Shown here: positions 34,036 through 47,000 of the stretch, one piece after another
Numbering within the stretch: the stretch's first letter is position 1
Layout: every line of letters begins with the position of its first letter
Source: Ehretia macrophylla
Lineage: Eukaryota; Streptophyta; Magnoliopsida; Boraginales; Ehretiaceae
NCBI GenBank assembly: GCA_037974665.1
Contig: CM075778.1
Coordinates: 6,747,001-6,811,000 of the forward strand
Direction of reading: 5' to 3'
DNA: 64,000 nt
Program-made: the position numbers and the translations under genes
Notes under the pieces: generated by a model
Database searches by the model: none
What the model saw: only the letters and a program-made list of their open reading frames with translations
What the model was told of the DNA's origin: nothing

Positions 34036-35286
34036 AGGTGAACAATTGTAACAAGTTGGAAATTGGTCCATTGGGGCTGGAGACTCCCAACAAACTGCAA
34101 CATTAATTATACCTTGTACCTCGTCTGACTGTAGTGGCCCTTATTATAGATACGTTTTTAACTTTGTTGTTAAAGGAATAATTATACGTAGGACCAAAAC
34201 TATCATATATAACCACCTTCCCACTTTCTCCCATCTTCACAACTTGCAAGTTTAGCGTCTAGTTCTTAAAGTTTTCAATTCATGGAACGAACTGAACACC
34301 GTCAATTATGAATGTCTTTTCTTACGTTTTTTTTTTATAACGAAGAACTCATATTAGATAAAATTGTATTGAATTTATTCTAAAATTATAAATCTCGTAG
34401 TCTAATAATGTCTCAACACGTGTTTTACTTCAATAAAGGTTAGGTAATATTTGTAATGATCGATTATAAGTTTAAATTTAAGATTTTTACTAATAATAAA
34501 TCACTACCCAACCGTTCTATCTAACTATTGAGGACAGATCGTCAATAGATATTTTATATGTAATATGCTTGTTCTTCATTTTTCATGTGTTTGTCCACAA
34601 TGCAAATGGTAGTTAGGACCGGTAGATTCAATGAGGCTATCATGTAATAACATACCAAACAAACTAAAGCCACTACATTATTGTACTACGTTGTTTTGGA
34701 ATTTTCCTTAGCAATATCTTTTTGTGCCACCTTTTTGTATATGCTTCTTTTTCATCCATTAAGGAAAGACAGAGAAGACAAAACTTCGTTCAAAGAGTTT
34801 TCCTTTTTTTTTTTTTTTTTGCTTTAAATTGAAGCTTTTGAAATGGTTTCTTGGGATTCAAGTCTTGAGTCAAATAAAAGGCAAAGAGAGAGTACTGTTA
34901 GACCTAGGAACATGTAAGGACCCATCAAGAAAAGCCTACAGAAAAAAAGCATATCTCTTTTATTAAAAATTGTAAACTAAGGACCATAAATGAAAATTGA
35001 GTAAAGCTTTGGAAAAGCAAAAGGGTGAAAATGAAAGTGGAAAAGGAGTCTAAGCAATGTTAAAAATAAACTAAAAGGAAAAAAGTAAACCTCTGATTTC
35101 ATTACACGATTGCTGCCTCATTAAGTAAGACAGAATAGACAGATTTGCATAGGGACATCTTCTTTGTGCATCTCCCATAGTCTCTCCCTATCCAAACCGG
35201 TGACTCTTTATTTTCTAAGAATATTTTTGTATATCAATTTAACTCTAACAATACTTTTTATTAATTGAAAATTACATAGATAGGTA
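34036..35286. other. Gene-free AT-rich stretch
   Basis: Long A/T runs (for example a T run near 34808) and no recognised gene or repeat. Confidence 0.5.
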
Positions 35287-36122
35287 TATTACAAAAAAAA
35301 CTGCATTCTGCGACAAGTCGTTGCTAAATTGGTAACAAATTGGCGACGGCCCGGTGACAGAAGTCGTTATTGCTAGTTTGGTGACAATTTGATGACGGTT
35401 TAGAGACGACCTATATAAGTCGTCGCCAATTTGTGATAATATGGTGACGACATTATATGTCTTCTCCAAAAGTGTCCAAAGATGGTAACTACTTGGTGAC
35501 GGACAACAACATGTTGTCACCATGTCATCGCCAATGGGCGACAACCTGGAGATGGAATGTAAAAGTCGTCGCCATTTCGTCACCAAAAAGTCATAAGTTT
35601 CAATTTAGTCCCCATTGTTATCAAAGTGATGTAAATACTCTCTAAATTATAACTATAGAGACTAAAGTAAATATGAAAGCCAACATTGAGGACGTGAAAA
35701 TTATCGTAATGCAAAATACAAACAATTAGTTCTTAGTTTACGTTTAACAATTATGTTACATATAACAATTTATGAGTGTTTTTAAAGCATTATTAAAAAA
35801 ATTAAGAATAATATTTTAGTAAAATATAAAGAGGAATTATTTAAATTAAATAATTATACATAAAGCTAGTCACTAATTTTAAACTGTCTTACAAGGTTTG
35901 GAATGGAGATGGAAATCATTTGGAGACGGAATGTGTGTGGAGACGGTTTGAAGACCAAATGTGTTTGGCGACGGAATGGAGAGGGAATGTATTTGGAGAC
36001 ATAATATATTTGGAGACGCTTGGTGACGGCCAATTTTCGTCTCCATGCCATCGCCAATATCTTTTTGGCGACAGCATGGAAACGAATTTTGGCTATCGCC
36101 AAAAGCAATTTTTTTTGCCTAT
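35287..36122. mobile_element. Degraded CACTA-like non-autonomous element with subterminal repeats
   Basis: The left end TATTACAAAAAAAACTGC differs from a CACTACAA terminus by two C-to-T changes. The right end, read in reverse, is ATAGGCAAAAAAAATTGC. Both ends are packed with short repeats of the types GGCGACG, TTGGAGACGG and GTCGTCGCCA in both orientations, as in En/Spm subterminal regions. GTA flanks both ends (35284-35286 and 36123-36125), fitting the 3-bp CACTA target duplication. There is no transposase. Confidence 0.55.
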
Positions 36123-36125
36123 GTA

Positions 36126-36617
36126 GGTCTGGCTTTACAAATTTAGGGAGTTAGACTTGCCAATTTGAAAATTCCCTAAATAAAAGATAGGGAGCCCTAT
36201 AAGGAATTTGTTAGAGGTATTTTATACGTCTTCATTTTCTCCAGTTGCATTTGCTTTTCCTACATTTCTTGTATGTTATGTCATTCCTCTCGATCTTTCT
36301 CCAAAGGGGCATATCCTTTCTCTTGTTCCTATCGGTAGCTTTTACCAGTTCGGCATGCTGCACTGAACATTCTCTCTATTTGTATCGGTCCGTCCCTTGA
36401 TTGCAAGTTTGAGTCTGTTGACCAGGGATGCAATCATCTCCTCTCTCTTTGATCTTATTTCACTCCGTCCCGTTTTTCCTCTTTGATTGCAAATGCGTAC
36501 TAAAAAGATGCAATGCTTCTGAATTACATTTATTATCTCATGCCATATGTTGGGTTGTGGTTTGACTGCAAAGTTTAAACTCATATGGAAGACAAGTTGA
36601 AGCTCTAGTAAAAGAAA
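36126..36617. other. Gene-free stretch, unclassified
   Basis: Slightly more GC than its surroundings. An open frame of 97 residues on the minus strand (36342-36635) has no recognised domain. Confidence 0.4.
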
Positions 36618-37114
36618 TGTTAAATTAAGAATCATGGGTTTAGTCTTAAAATCAATTCGTGTTAGGTAAAATAATTTACAATATTATATAACGGTCTTAA
36701 ATGTCTTTATTTATCCATAGGGGATAATTAGATTCTCTAACATTCCCTTCACATGTGACCCATGCATGATTGACTAATTGACGTGGTCAAAGAAGCATCA
36801 AATTTAGAAGAGTTGCACAAAGTCAATCGTTGAAGGCTGAAGGCGCAATAAATGAATAAATTGGTACAAGAGCAATTAATGAATGACATGGTACAAGAGC
36901 AATAAATTTGAAAACTACATACCAAAATCGACGTACAAAGCTTGAAATGCGAATGAGTCACATGTAGATATATAACATAGGACCAATGTCAAGCTCTGAT
37001 ACCATGTTAATTAGTCTGAGATTTCATCCTAAAATCAATTGGTGTCAGGTGAAGTAACTCAAGATTTTATATATGTCATAATTTATCCAAATGGAACAAT
37101 TGGATTCTCCAACA
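36618..37114 (-). mobile_element. TRIM (miniature LTR retrotransposon)
   Basis: Two diverged direct repeats, 36618-36742 and 37005-37114, start TGTTAA and end in (T/C)CTAACA or CTCCAACA. On the minus strand, TGGTATCAGAGC (36993-37004) directly follows the right-hand LTR; this is the initiator tRNA-Met primer site. A purine-rich run (GTGAAGGGAATG) precedes the left-hand LTR. The interior of about 250 bp is non-coding, as in TRIMs. The LTRs are clearly diverged, so the insertion is old. No target duplication was found. Confidence 0.75.
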
Positions 37115-37280
37115 TAAGGGTAAGTATAAATAGGATTTTATAGTATGTACTCAAGGGAATACACAATTCATGATATTATAAGCGAAACCAACGGTAATAA
37201 ATTGTTAATACAATTATAATGCAATAATGTAGATTAGTTCACAACTAGTAGATCCTATGTATAACATTGTGATATTATGA

Positions 37281-37457
37281 GAAGATCTTCACTTTGTACT
37301 TAAGTGTCTCAACCCACTTTTTATATACCTTACAATGAGAGTATCTTCACTCTGTATACTTAAGTGTCTGAACCCACTTTTTTATATACTTTGCAATGAA
37401 AGGATCTTCACTCTATACTTAAGTGTCTCAACTCACTTTTTATATACCTTGCAATAT
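37281..37457. repeat. Minisatellite: three tandem units of about 59 bp
   Basis: Units begin 'gatcttcact(t/c)t' and end 'tatatacctt(a/g)caat', at 37281-37339, 37340-37399 and 37400-37457, with about 90 % or better identity. Non-coding. Confidence 0.85.
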
Positions 37458-37479
37458 AGGCAAGACAGTAATTTGAAAG

Positions 37480-37732
37480 TATTGAAGATATCAAACTAAT
37501 TAAATATACATCATCTAATAATTTAAATTTTGAGATCAAGTGACCACTTAAGATGGTATCAAAGCCTAAATCATGGATTTAAGTCTCACCACTATCAGTG
37601 TTGGAGACATAAGTCTCGTCACTATAATTCTTGCTTGTCATGTGCATAACTCAATAATTTTGTTTGCACATGAGGGAGGGTGTTGGAGACATCAAACTAA
37701 TTAAGCCATTAGATAGTGCATACTTGTTCACC
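37480..37732 (+). mobile_element. TRIM-like element, relative of the GL2 intron 8 copy
   Basis: A first terminal block at 37480-37553 ('gaagatatcaaactaatta...') is followed at once by TGGTATCAAAGC (37554-37565), a tRNA-Met type primer site. The polypurine run TGAGGGAGGG (37671-37680) abuts the second block, which starts TGTTGGAGACATCAAACTAA at 37681. An inverted fragment of the same terminus is seen at about 37768-37791. Non-coding. Confidence 0.7.
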
Positions 37733-37791
37733 AAAATAAATAAATAAATAAAAAATATATATACTTAATTAGTTTGATATTTTCGACGGAG

Positions 37792-39865
37792 TGCAAGTAG
37801 TTAAAAATAGTAAAAGGACCTAGACGCGCATATCTATATATCTTGAGAGACAGTTAGCTGTTGAAGAGTAGACGACGACAATGAACTGATAGTTGTTGAA
37901 GTCTTGGTCAAAAGTTACGATCAATTTGTTGCCATTTAAATGGTATATATAATTGAGGCAATGCTGAAATGGTCCTTTGTAGAATTATTGTTCTGTTTTA
38001 AAGCCCTTACTGAAAAAGGACAGAGGCTAAAGACTACCATTGATGTGTGGACACTTTAAAACATGTCGTCCAATTTGTTTTTGATTGCTTTAGAATGATG
38101 CCACGCTTTATATTCAAAGCACAATTGATTCTCCACCTGCATTTGTCGTCTAAGTTATTAACTAAGCCAAAGTCGTATGTTATATCGTATAGAATACATT
38201 TATTGGATCTCCAATAAGTCAGGATTCCAAAATACACATATTTATAGAGAAGTTAATAAATGTATTGATTGGATCTTTAATTTTCAACTAAGTCAATTTC
38301 TTGATAGACACTTTATGGATTGTGTCCCTACACAGTTACGAAAGCTATTAGAATTAGATAAGTGAAGTGTTTCTTCACATAAATTTGTGAATAATTGATC
38401 GTGGCTTTTACTTCTTCTCATCCAAAAAAAAAAAAAGAATATATTTATTGGATAAATTGCAAAAGATTCACTTTTTTCTTTTTTGTGTCAAAGTTGTATA
38501 TTGAGCCTTATAGTACAATAATAATATAATAATTCTTTATAATTTATAGAAATATGAATTTCTCGCACACCAAGCAATGAGCTATATAGAACCACAAATT
38601 TATAATTAAGGTTGTTTGGTTTGAACTGCGCAACTCCTTTTGCTTATGGCACTGGCGATCATTCGAGTTCAAAAAATTCAGGCATTAAAGGGTCTGATGT
38701 GTCTAAGATGGGAGGCAGCTTTTGGTCAAGGTGTGCCTGTGCATACCTTGACTTGGGGAAAAAATAATTTTTTAAACAATAATAAGTGATGTGAGGTGAA
38801 AAAGTAAAGGGAAATATCTTATTTTTACTCTTTAACTAACAATTTTTTTCAATTATGTTATCTTGTTTTTTTACATTGAGAATGATATATTATGTACTTC
38901 TATTGAGTGAAGACAGATCAGAGAGAGGATTCGAGAGAAAATAAAGAGAAAAAGATTGAAAAAATAGGATAACCTTGATTGAACATAAGATCAGATAATA
39001 ATTTCTAATCATATTAAATTTAGAAATAAAATCAACAACTTTTTTATATTTTATATAAAAAAATTATGAATAAACGAGTGTCTCGATCTTTAGTTACTGA
39101 CTTTGTCACTATAATATCTATCCTAACTCCTAGTGTCTAAATTCGACACTGCTTATGGGAATGCCGAGTTGTCTACTTATAGACCCTCTCCCCTTGGTTT
39201 TTGCACTATCCTTGTTTGAAGTCAGCCAGAAATCCAGTCCCCTAAATCTGCAGATATTTATTTATCCATTATGTATTGTACGATTTTAAGTTTCTGATTG
39301 TATTTTGAGTTCTAGGCCTTAGTGGTCCTGGGCTAGATCCTATCTGGGCCAAGGCTCCACTTGGCACGAGGCACACGCCATGGCCTCTTATCGAACCCCA
39401 CCTGTTCGCAACTTGGACCAATTTCTGCCCACTACAAGCTACACTCTTTACAAATAAATAAGGAAAGAGCATTATCATAATGTTTGCTAACTATTCCAAT
39501 GATAAAGAATTACATCTAGTTTGGTGAAAAATATTTAAAGAAAAAAATATTTTTTTAAAAAAATAGAAATTTTTTTGGTATTTGGTTCTCACATCAAAAA
39601 ATATTTATAGTGTTTGAATATCACAAGTAAAAAATAATTTTTGACATAAAACTTTAATAAAAATACACAAACACACACACATATCCTATATTTTCTCTTG
39701 GGATGGGGTGGGGTAAGTGGAAAGTGTTTTTCTTTTATACTATTTTTAACTAGTATTTTTTTTTGATCGAAAAATATTTTTCGATTGACTAATTTTTCGA
39801 TATTATCAAATACTGAAAAATTAAGAAAATATTTTAGGCAAACAAACGGAGCCTAAATTAGTTTA
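37792..39865. other. Gene-free AT-rich stretch
   Basis: An open frame at 39269-39478 (minus) lies in a locally GC-richer patch but has no recognised domain. Nothing else was identified. Confidence 0.5.
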
Positions 39866-39912
39866 GTAGTTAAGGTTTTTTTTTTTTTTTTGGTCGGTGA
39901 GTAGTTAAGGTT
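39866..39912 (-). mobile_element. Micro-retroposon: 23-bp poly(T) insertion with 12-bp target duplication
   Basis: GTAGTTAAGGTT at 39866-39877 is repeated exactly at 39901-39912. Between them lie only a T run and GGTCGGTGA. On the minus strand this is nine bases plus a poly(A) tail, as left by severely aborted target-primed reverse transcription. Confidence 0.65.
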
Positions 39913-40302
39913 GAGCACTTCAAATTAATAGACCACAGCTCAACTCTTTTTGAGCAGCATTGTGGCATTCATTCAATAATATATTCGTATTGATTCCCAC
40001 AAAATGTGAATTATCGAATAAATTATTACTTTTTTAGAAAAAGCTAATGAAAATTAGAGAAAATGTTTCTCGAACCCAGGAAAATAAAAGAGTTTTTTTT
40101 TTTTGCCTAAAACCCTCATGCCACATTAATTAAATTTGTTTAGCCATAAATCCCTTGTTGTCCTGTTAATTAGAACCAGATGTATCCCTAATGTCATGTT
40201 AATTAAGTTTGAGTCCCTCATGTCACATTCAATTGGCCCTCTAGGATTAATTTAAATTTATCGTTTGCAATAAAATCATTTTTCGAGATGTTGAAGGAAA
40301 TT

Positions 40303-40362
40303 CAAGATCGTAGAAGCTTTTTTTTTTTTTTTTGGCTAAATCAACAAGCAAGATCCTAGAAG
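40303..40362 (-). mobile_element. Micro-retroposon: 32-bp poly(T) insertion with 14-bp target duplication
   Basis: CAAGATCGTAGAAG (40303-40316) and CAAGATCCTAGAAG (40349-40362) differ at one base. They flank a T run followed by GGCTAAATCAACAAG. It has the same architecture as the insertion 440 bp upstream. Confidence 0.65.
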
Positions 40363-40805
40363 TTGTTAGAATGTTTAGAATGAATACAGTAGAAATAAGG
40401 AATTTAGGCTTAATTAACAACTTAGAAATTTATAGTCTGATAATTAATCGAGGAATTTGAACCTAATTGATTCACTTTTTACTTATTTGAAAACTATATT
40501 GAAATCTATCCGGGATAAGTCAGGTCTCTAGTTAATTTAAAACATGTGTTGAATCACATTACTAAATTATGAATTTTATAGTCTTAAACGAGATTCAATA
40601 TTATCTTCCATAAAATAATTTTTTAGTCATAAAAAAATAGAAAAAAAGATTTGCCCAGAATAAATATATAAATAAACAATAATTAAAACATGAAAAGCAG
40701 CACGACGTACTGTACTCCTTCCTTAAACGACGTCGTAAGCATGCTTAGTTGTACTTTCATCACAGTACCCTCTTGTTTCTGTGGTCCTCAAAAGTCAAAC
40801 CCCCC

Positions 40806-40838
<33 letters not shown>

Positions 40839-41022
40839 TACATAGAGGCAGAGCCTCCAAGCTTCCAAGTAGGTAAAACCCAACAAGAATTCATATCAAA
40901 ATTAAATATTTTTTCAATTTTATATGATCTTGAACTAAATTACTCATCAATAAAAATCCAATCATTCTTTCTTTCTTTTTAAAATTTTTTTTTTCCAATT
41001 TTTGTGCTTAGCTGTATCTGGG
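40363..41022. other. Promoter and 5' leader region of the CURT1 gene
   Basis: The first 400 bp are AT-rich without features. A compound (CT)n(CA)n microsatellite follows at 40807-40840, then about 180 bp to the ATG. Confidence 0.5.
40801..40842. repeat. C-run plus (CT)n(CA)n microsatellite before the CURT1 gene
   Basis: Seven C are followed by about ten CT and eight CA units. Pyrimidine-rich tracts of this kind are common in plant 5' UTRs and core promoters. Confidence 0.8.
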
Positions 41023-44000
41023 ATGGCTTCAATATTTGCAAAGCTGCCGCCTCCTCCAGCAATTTTGGTCAATGGAAGGCAACCCCTTTTTAGTACTCTT
41101 CAAAGATACAGTTTGCCTGCTCTTGGAGGTGAGCTCAGCCCCTTTTGATTGTCACTCCCCGAGAAATGCCCATTTTTATTACAAAAAGTGGTTCAAGCCT
41201 AATTAGTTATACTTAGGCCGTTTTTCTATTGGTACAAAATAATTAACTCAAATTATTGCTTCACTTATAAACTACTAAAATTTTCAATCCCCACCAATGT
41301 GGGATATTACGCACATACCCCGTTAAGGACTGATGTGAGATATTACACAACTCAAAGCTTTAATGTAAATTTGTTTCAATATTGTTGGATAAAGTTTCTT
41401 TGTTTATTGCTTAATGTGAGGAGGCACCCCTTAGAGGGATGAAATATAAACCAAAGACTAAAGCTTGATTCTTGATATACACTTTAGTGTAAATTTGTTC
41501 AATTTTGTTGGATAAATTTTCTCTCTTTATTGCTCAATGTGAGGAGTCCTCCTTCCAAAGTTATGGGGCTATTTTGGAAATATGAACCAAAGACTAGATC
41601 TTGATATACCCTTTAGTATAAATTTGTTCAATCAATGTGTGAACTCTCTTCATATAGTTTTGTAGAAAAGGTATCATTATCTTTCTTGGCTTTGTGCTTT
41701 TGAAATTTGCTTTGCTAAGGAAACAACAAAGTTAAAGTGGATAACTTGATATGTTTAAAATGTTACGTCCTATGCTCAGAACCCGATCCACAAAGTGACA
41801 CCCTTGTCGTTAGTTTTTAGAATAGCTGGCTTGGACTAAGCCAGGTATTCATTATGTCCAAAATGGATAATCGAGTTATTACTTAAACCCACTAAACTAA
41901 TGAAGCAATTGAGTTAGAGTATAAAACTCAGTGAATTTAAAATGTCAACGTCCCATCCTAGGAGCAGTATGCAAAGCAAAACTTGTGTTGTTTGCTTAAG
42001 AACAGTTGTCTTGGTTCAAATACTTACTAGGCCCATGGTTTGCCCTTATCCCACAGGACTAACTTATATAATTTACGTAGAAAAGTTTGTTTAGTTTATC
42101 TTTTAACACGTTGAAGTGTTTGCATACACTGTGAAAGTATTGCATTAGAGGAAGCAATGGAATGTTTGCAACTTACTTTTCACTGAGCTAGAAATCTTTT
42201 TGAATTAAAAGTTTTACAACTGAAATCATCTAGACTTTAGTTACACATAACACAAAAGATGGATCATGAAAGTATTAAATGGAAGAAAGATTTGATGAAA
42301 GCATTCTTACTGAATTAAAAGTATATTACAACATTCTTACAATCAGAGAAATAAATAGACCAAACAAGATTACATAAGTCAAACATCACACTGCCCTAGA
42401 ATTAGATTAGTCAAGATTGGATCAGTGGCACACTGCTCAAGAAACCTATAGCTAGCAATCCTTAGCTGTTATCTTCAGATATTTCAACACTCCTCCTCAA
42501 GCTGATGCGAAGATATTGACGAGCCCGAGCTTGCCACGAGCTGATTGGAGAAGTGACGGTCCAAGGGACTTGGTAAACATGTCAGCAGCCTGCTCAGATG
42601 ATGTAAGAAAGCAAGGTGTGATACCCCCTGAGCGAACTTTCTCCCGAATAAAATAGATATCAACCTCAATGTGTTTTGTCCTCTCATGAAAGACTGAGTC
42701 AGAGGACAACATAATAGCAGATTTATTATCACAGAACAAGGTGGATAAGTCAGTCATTGAAAACCCTAACTTAGACAAAAGAGAGCGTAACCAGAGTAGC
42801 TCACATGGTCCTTGGGCCATAGGACGGTACTAAGCTTCCCCAGAAGACCGTGAGCCAACTGCTTACTTCTTACTTTTCCATGAGATAAGGTGATTGTCAC
42901 GGAAGGTGCACATCCCTAAGGTAGAAAGCTTGTCGCTCTTTGACCCTGCATAATCCGCATCAGTATAACAGGACAATCCTTTCTGTACACCCATTGCATA
43001 AAAGATTCCAAGTCCAGGAGAAGATTCAAGATACCGAAGGATATGATAGACAACATCTAGATGAGAGGTACGAGGTGCATGCATGAATTGGCTTACAATA
43101 CTCACTGCATATGTAAGGTCTGGCTTTGTGTTAGTCAAATAGATAAGTCGTCCCACAAGTCTCTGATATATTGATGGCTCAGCTAGCAATTCCCCTGATT
43201 CTCCTGTTAACTTAAGATTGGGGTCCATAGGTGTCGCGGCAGGTCGACAACCTAGCATACCTGTGTCTTGGAGAAGATCCAATGCATATTTTCTATGGGA
43301 TAAAGATATATCATGGCGATTTCGAGCCACCTCAATACCCAAAAAATATTGAAGCTTGCCCAAATCCTTAATGTCAAATATCATTCCAAGTTCACGTTTT
43401 ACCTGAACAATTCCATGAGTGTCATCTCCAGTAATGATAATATCATCCATGTAAACTGATATAACAATGCACCGGCCTTGAGGATGACTTCGAACAAAGC
43501 ATGTATGATCAGAGTTGCACCTAATAAACCCCATAGTAAGAACCACCTCACTGAAACGGTTGAACCAAGCACAAGGAGATTGTTTAAGCCCATAAAAGGG
43601 ATTTACGAAGGCGACACACTTTCCCTGAATATTCCCCTTGAGCCCGAAAACCTGGTAGAGGATCCATGTAGATAGTCTCAGAGAGATCACCATTAATAAA
43701 TGCATTTTTGACATCCAACTGGTGGAGATGCCAAGAATATGTGGCAGTCAAAGAGACAATAAGCCTGACTGTAGTTAGTTTGGCGACAGGAGAAAATGTG
43801 GCACCAAAGTCCTTGCTTGGTACCTGAGTAAACCCTTTAGCGATAAGACGGGCCTTATATCGATTAATGGTGTCATCTGCAAGATACTTTACATTAAACA
43901 CCCACTTACAACCAACAGTCTTTTCGCCAACCGGAAGATCAACAAGTTCCCACGTCTGATTTTGCTGGAGGGCATCCATTTCCACTTTCATAGCAGCCAC

Positions 44001-47000
44001 CCATAAAGGATTCTGTAGGGCCTCTGGAACTGAGCGAGGGATAGAGACCGAATCAACCTGACTAACAAAAGATTTATACTGATCGGAGAGACCCTGAAAT
44101 GACACAAACTGGGCAATAGGATGATAAGTACTATTGGAAAGTAAGTAACGGGAAGGGGGGCGTCGGTCACGAGTAGGATAACGGGAAAGTTCAAGGACCA
44201 AGGGAGAATGAGGGTTACCTGAATTCGGAGAAGAATCGGACAGTAGAGCGGGAGCACGAGGACGCCGGGAGTACACCTGCAAGGGAGCTGGAGGAGAGAT
44301 AAGGGGAAAAACATCATTGGGGCTCGACAAGGGTACAGGAGACGGTGGAGACGTATTAAGAAGAGGAACAGGACGAGGAAGACAGGGGGTTTTCTCCGCA
44401 GATGACACTGCTGGAGGATGCTCTAAGGGCAGGGAAAGAATAGAGAAGAAAGGTACAATCTCAAGGAATGTAACATCCATCGAGTGGTGGAAGTGATGAG
44501 TCACTGGATCATAGCATTGATAACCTTTCGACAGGGAAGAGTACCCAAGAAAGATACAACGGATAGCTTTATCATCTAACTTAGTACGAGTAGGGCTGCA
44601 ATATTGAACAAAGCATGTACAACCAAAGACCTGTGGGAGAATAGGAAAGATGATAGTATTTGGCTTGAGAATGTATAGGGGTGGTTGACCTTTGGGGACA
44701 CGACTAGAGGTGCGATTGATAATGTATGTAGCGGTGAGGACAGCGAGGTGCCAGAAATATCGAGGTACATTCATACCAGATAGAAGACATCGAATTGTAG
44801 ACATAATGTGGCGATTTTTTCGTTCTGCCACAGCATTTTGTTCAGGTGTGTAAGGACAAGTATGCTGCTGAAGGATGCCTCTTTTATTAAGTTCAGCCCG
44901 AAAATTATTGGTTAGATATTCTCTACCATTATTAGACCGAATATAGGGGACAACAGTGAGGAATTAGGTTTTGACCATTTAAAGGAAGTGAGTGAAATGA
45001 GTGAAGACTTCAGATTTTTTCTTTATCAGGTAGACCCAAGTACAACGACTATAATCATCTATAAATGTAACATAGTAACGATGGTGAGAAAGGGTCGTGA
45101 TAGGAGATGAACCCCAATATCAGAGTGAACAAGGTCAAAGGCACATAGAGCCCGATGCATGCGAGGAATATATGTAGTGCGAGTATGCTTTGACAATTCA
45201 CAAGTCACACAACTGAATTTAAAATCCTTGCATGCTTTATTAAAAGATGGAAATAACCAACATAAATATTGAAAGTTTGCATGTCCTAAACGGGCATGCC
45301 ACAAATTTAAGTTTTGAATAAAGCGAATAGGAGTATCAAAAAGTGGAGACACAGAAGCTTGTAGACTAAACAAGGGTACAATAGAGGTTAGAGGTTCCCT
45401 GAAGTAGTAAAGTCCATCGTGCTCATATCCCCTGCCAAAAATCTTCTTCGAAGTCAGGTCCTGCAAGAAACAACTGTTAGGTAAGAAGACAACGGCACAG
45501 TGAAGACTCTTGGCAAGACGACTAACTGACAATAGATTATAAGCAAAGTTGGGGACATAGTAAACAGAGCGAAGAGTGATATTTGAGGATAAACAGGCAT
45601 CTCCTTGACAATGGATAGGAATAGACATTCCATCGGCAATTTAAACTGATTGATTTACGAAACTGACAGGAGAAGAAAAAATGGAGAGCTCACCAGTCAT
45701 ATAATTATTGGCCCCGGAATCCAGAATCTAAGACGGTTGACCTGACTTACCATGAAGGTTGGTAGGAGTACCCGTAGCAAGGGTAGTCGTGGGGCCAGAT
45801 GATGAAGTGAGCCCCAAGTGAAGTTGAAGTTGAGCAATCTGAGCCTGAAGTTGACTATAATTTGGTTGGGGAGAAACTAGTTCTGTTGAGGCTGAAGAGG
45901 ATGCCAATTCTGTCACAGCTCCAATACGAGGACCTCTTTTCTTTTGTCCATCACCACGGTTTCTAGAATATTGTTGCTTTAATTCAGGATGAAGAGTGAA
46001 ACATCAATCAATGAGGTGACCAGGTTTCCGACAATGTTGGCAATACGGACGGGTACTTGTTTGCCGAGAACCTGAGGGAGCAGCAAATGCCATCTAATCC
46101 GGAACAGACTGAGTGGGTTTGGGTACAAGAAGAAGACGCCTTTGATCATCACCATCCACAATTGCGAATGCCTCATATAGAGAATGTAGAGGATATGTAT
46201 TTAAAATCTGAGTCCAAAGATTCTCGAACTCAGGCTTGAGACCCATCAAAAACTGATAAGTACGACGATGATCTAGACGTTTAGTCTCAACATCAGCATC
46301 ATTGGGGAAGTCAGTCAAAGGCTCATATTGAGCTAGTTCTTCCCATCTAGTTTGGAGATATCCAAAGTAATCTGCAACAGAGAATCCCAAAGTCTTTTGA
46401 GAAGCATGAGAAATTTCACGGTAAAGATCAAAAATTCGAGAATCATGATGTGTATGAGCATGCATCTTTGTTAGAGAACTTCATAGACCATGAACTGTCT
46501 CATGATATATAAACATATTATAGATTCGGTCCTTCATGGAATTGAACATCCAACCCAAGATAACACAATTATCCGCATTCCATTGAGCAAAAGTAGGATT
46601 TGTTTCTTTTGGCTTAGGCTCCGAACCTAAAATCCATCCAATTTTACGTTTTCCACCAAGATAAAAGCGGAATGAACGAGACTAAACATGAATTTTTTTT
46701 TCATTTAATAACACACTTGTGACTCGCTGTGCAGGTGTATTAGGCTCACGAGATAGGTCAATGCTTGAAGGGATAGTTGACTGACTGGTTTTTTCTTTTT
46801 CTGATGCCATAGATGTCATATCTCAAAAATAGTAATAATAACAACACTACTATTAAGAGCAAATGAAGCTACGATATTTAGAGAGATTAAAAAAAAGAAG
46901 TTGATACTTACCAGATAAGACAAGCTTGCTGATGACAGATGCCAGACACTCTACTTTTGAAGAACTTGAAGGTGAGATGGCTTAACACTTTATGAAAGCC

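Noticed and set aside
36342-36635. Open frame of 97 codons (minus)
   Set aside because: No recognised domain, and it overlaps the boundary of a TRIM element.
36993-37004. tRNA-like sequence GCTCTGATACCA
   Set aside because: It is only the 12-base primer-site complement of initiator tRNA-Met next to an LTR; there is no tRNA body. The same applies to similar motifs at 21409, 37554, 47601, 51840 and 59295.
39269-39478. Open frame of 69 codons (minus) in a GC-richer patch
   Set aside because: Possibly a transposon scrap, but no domain could be named; not enough to call a gene.
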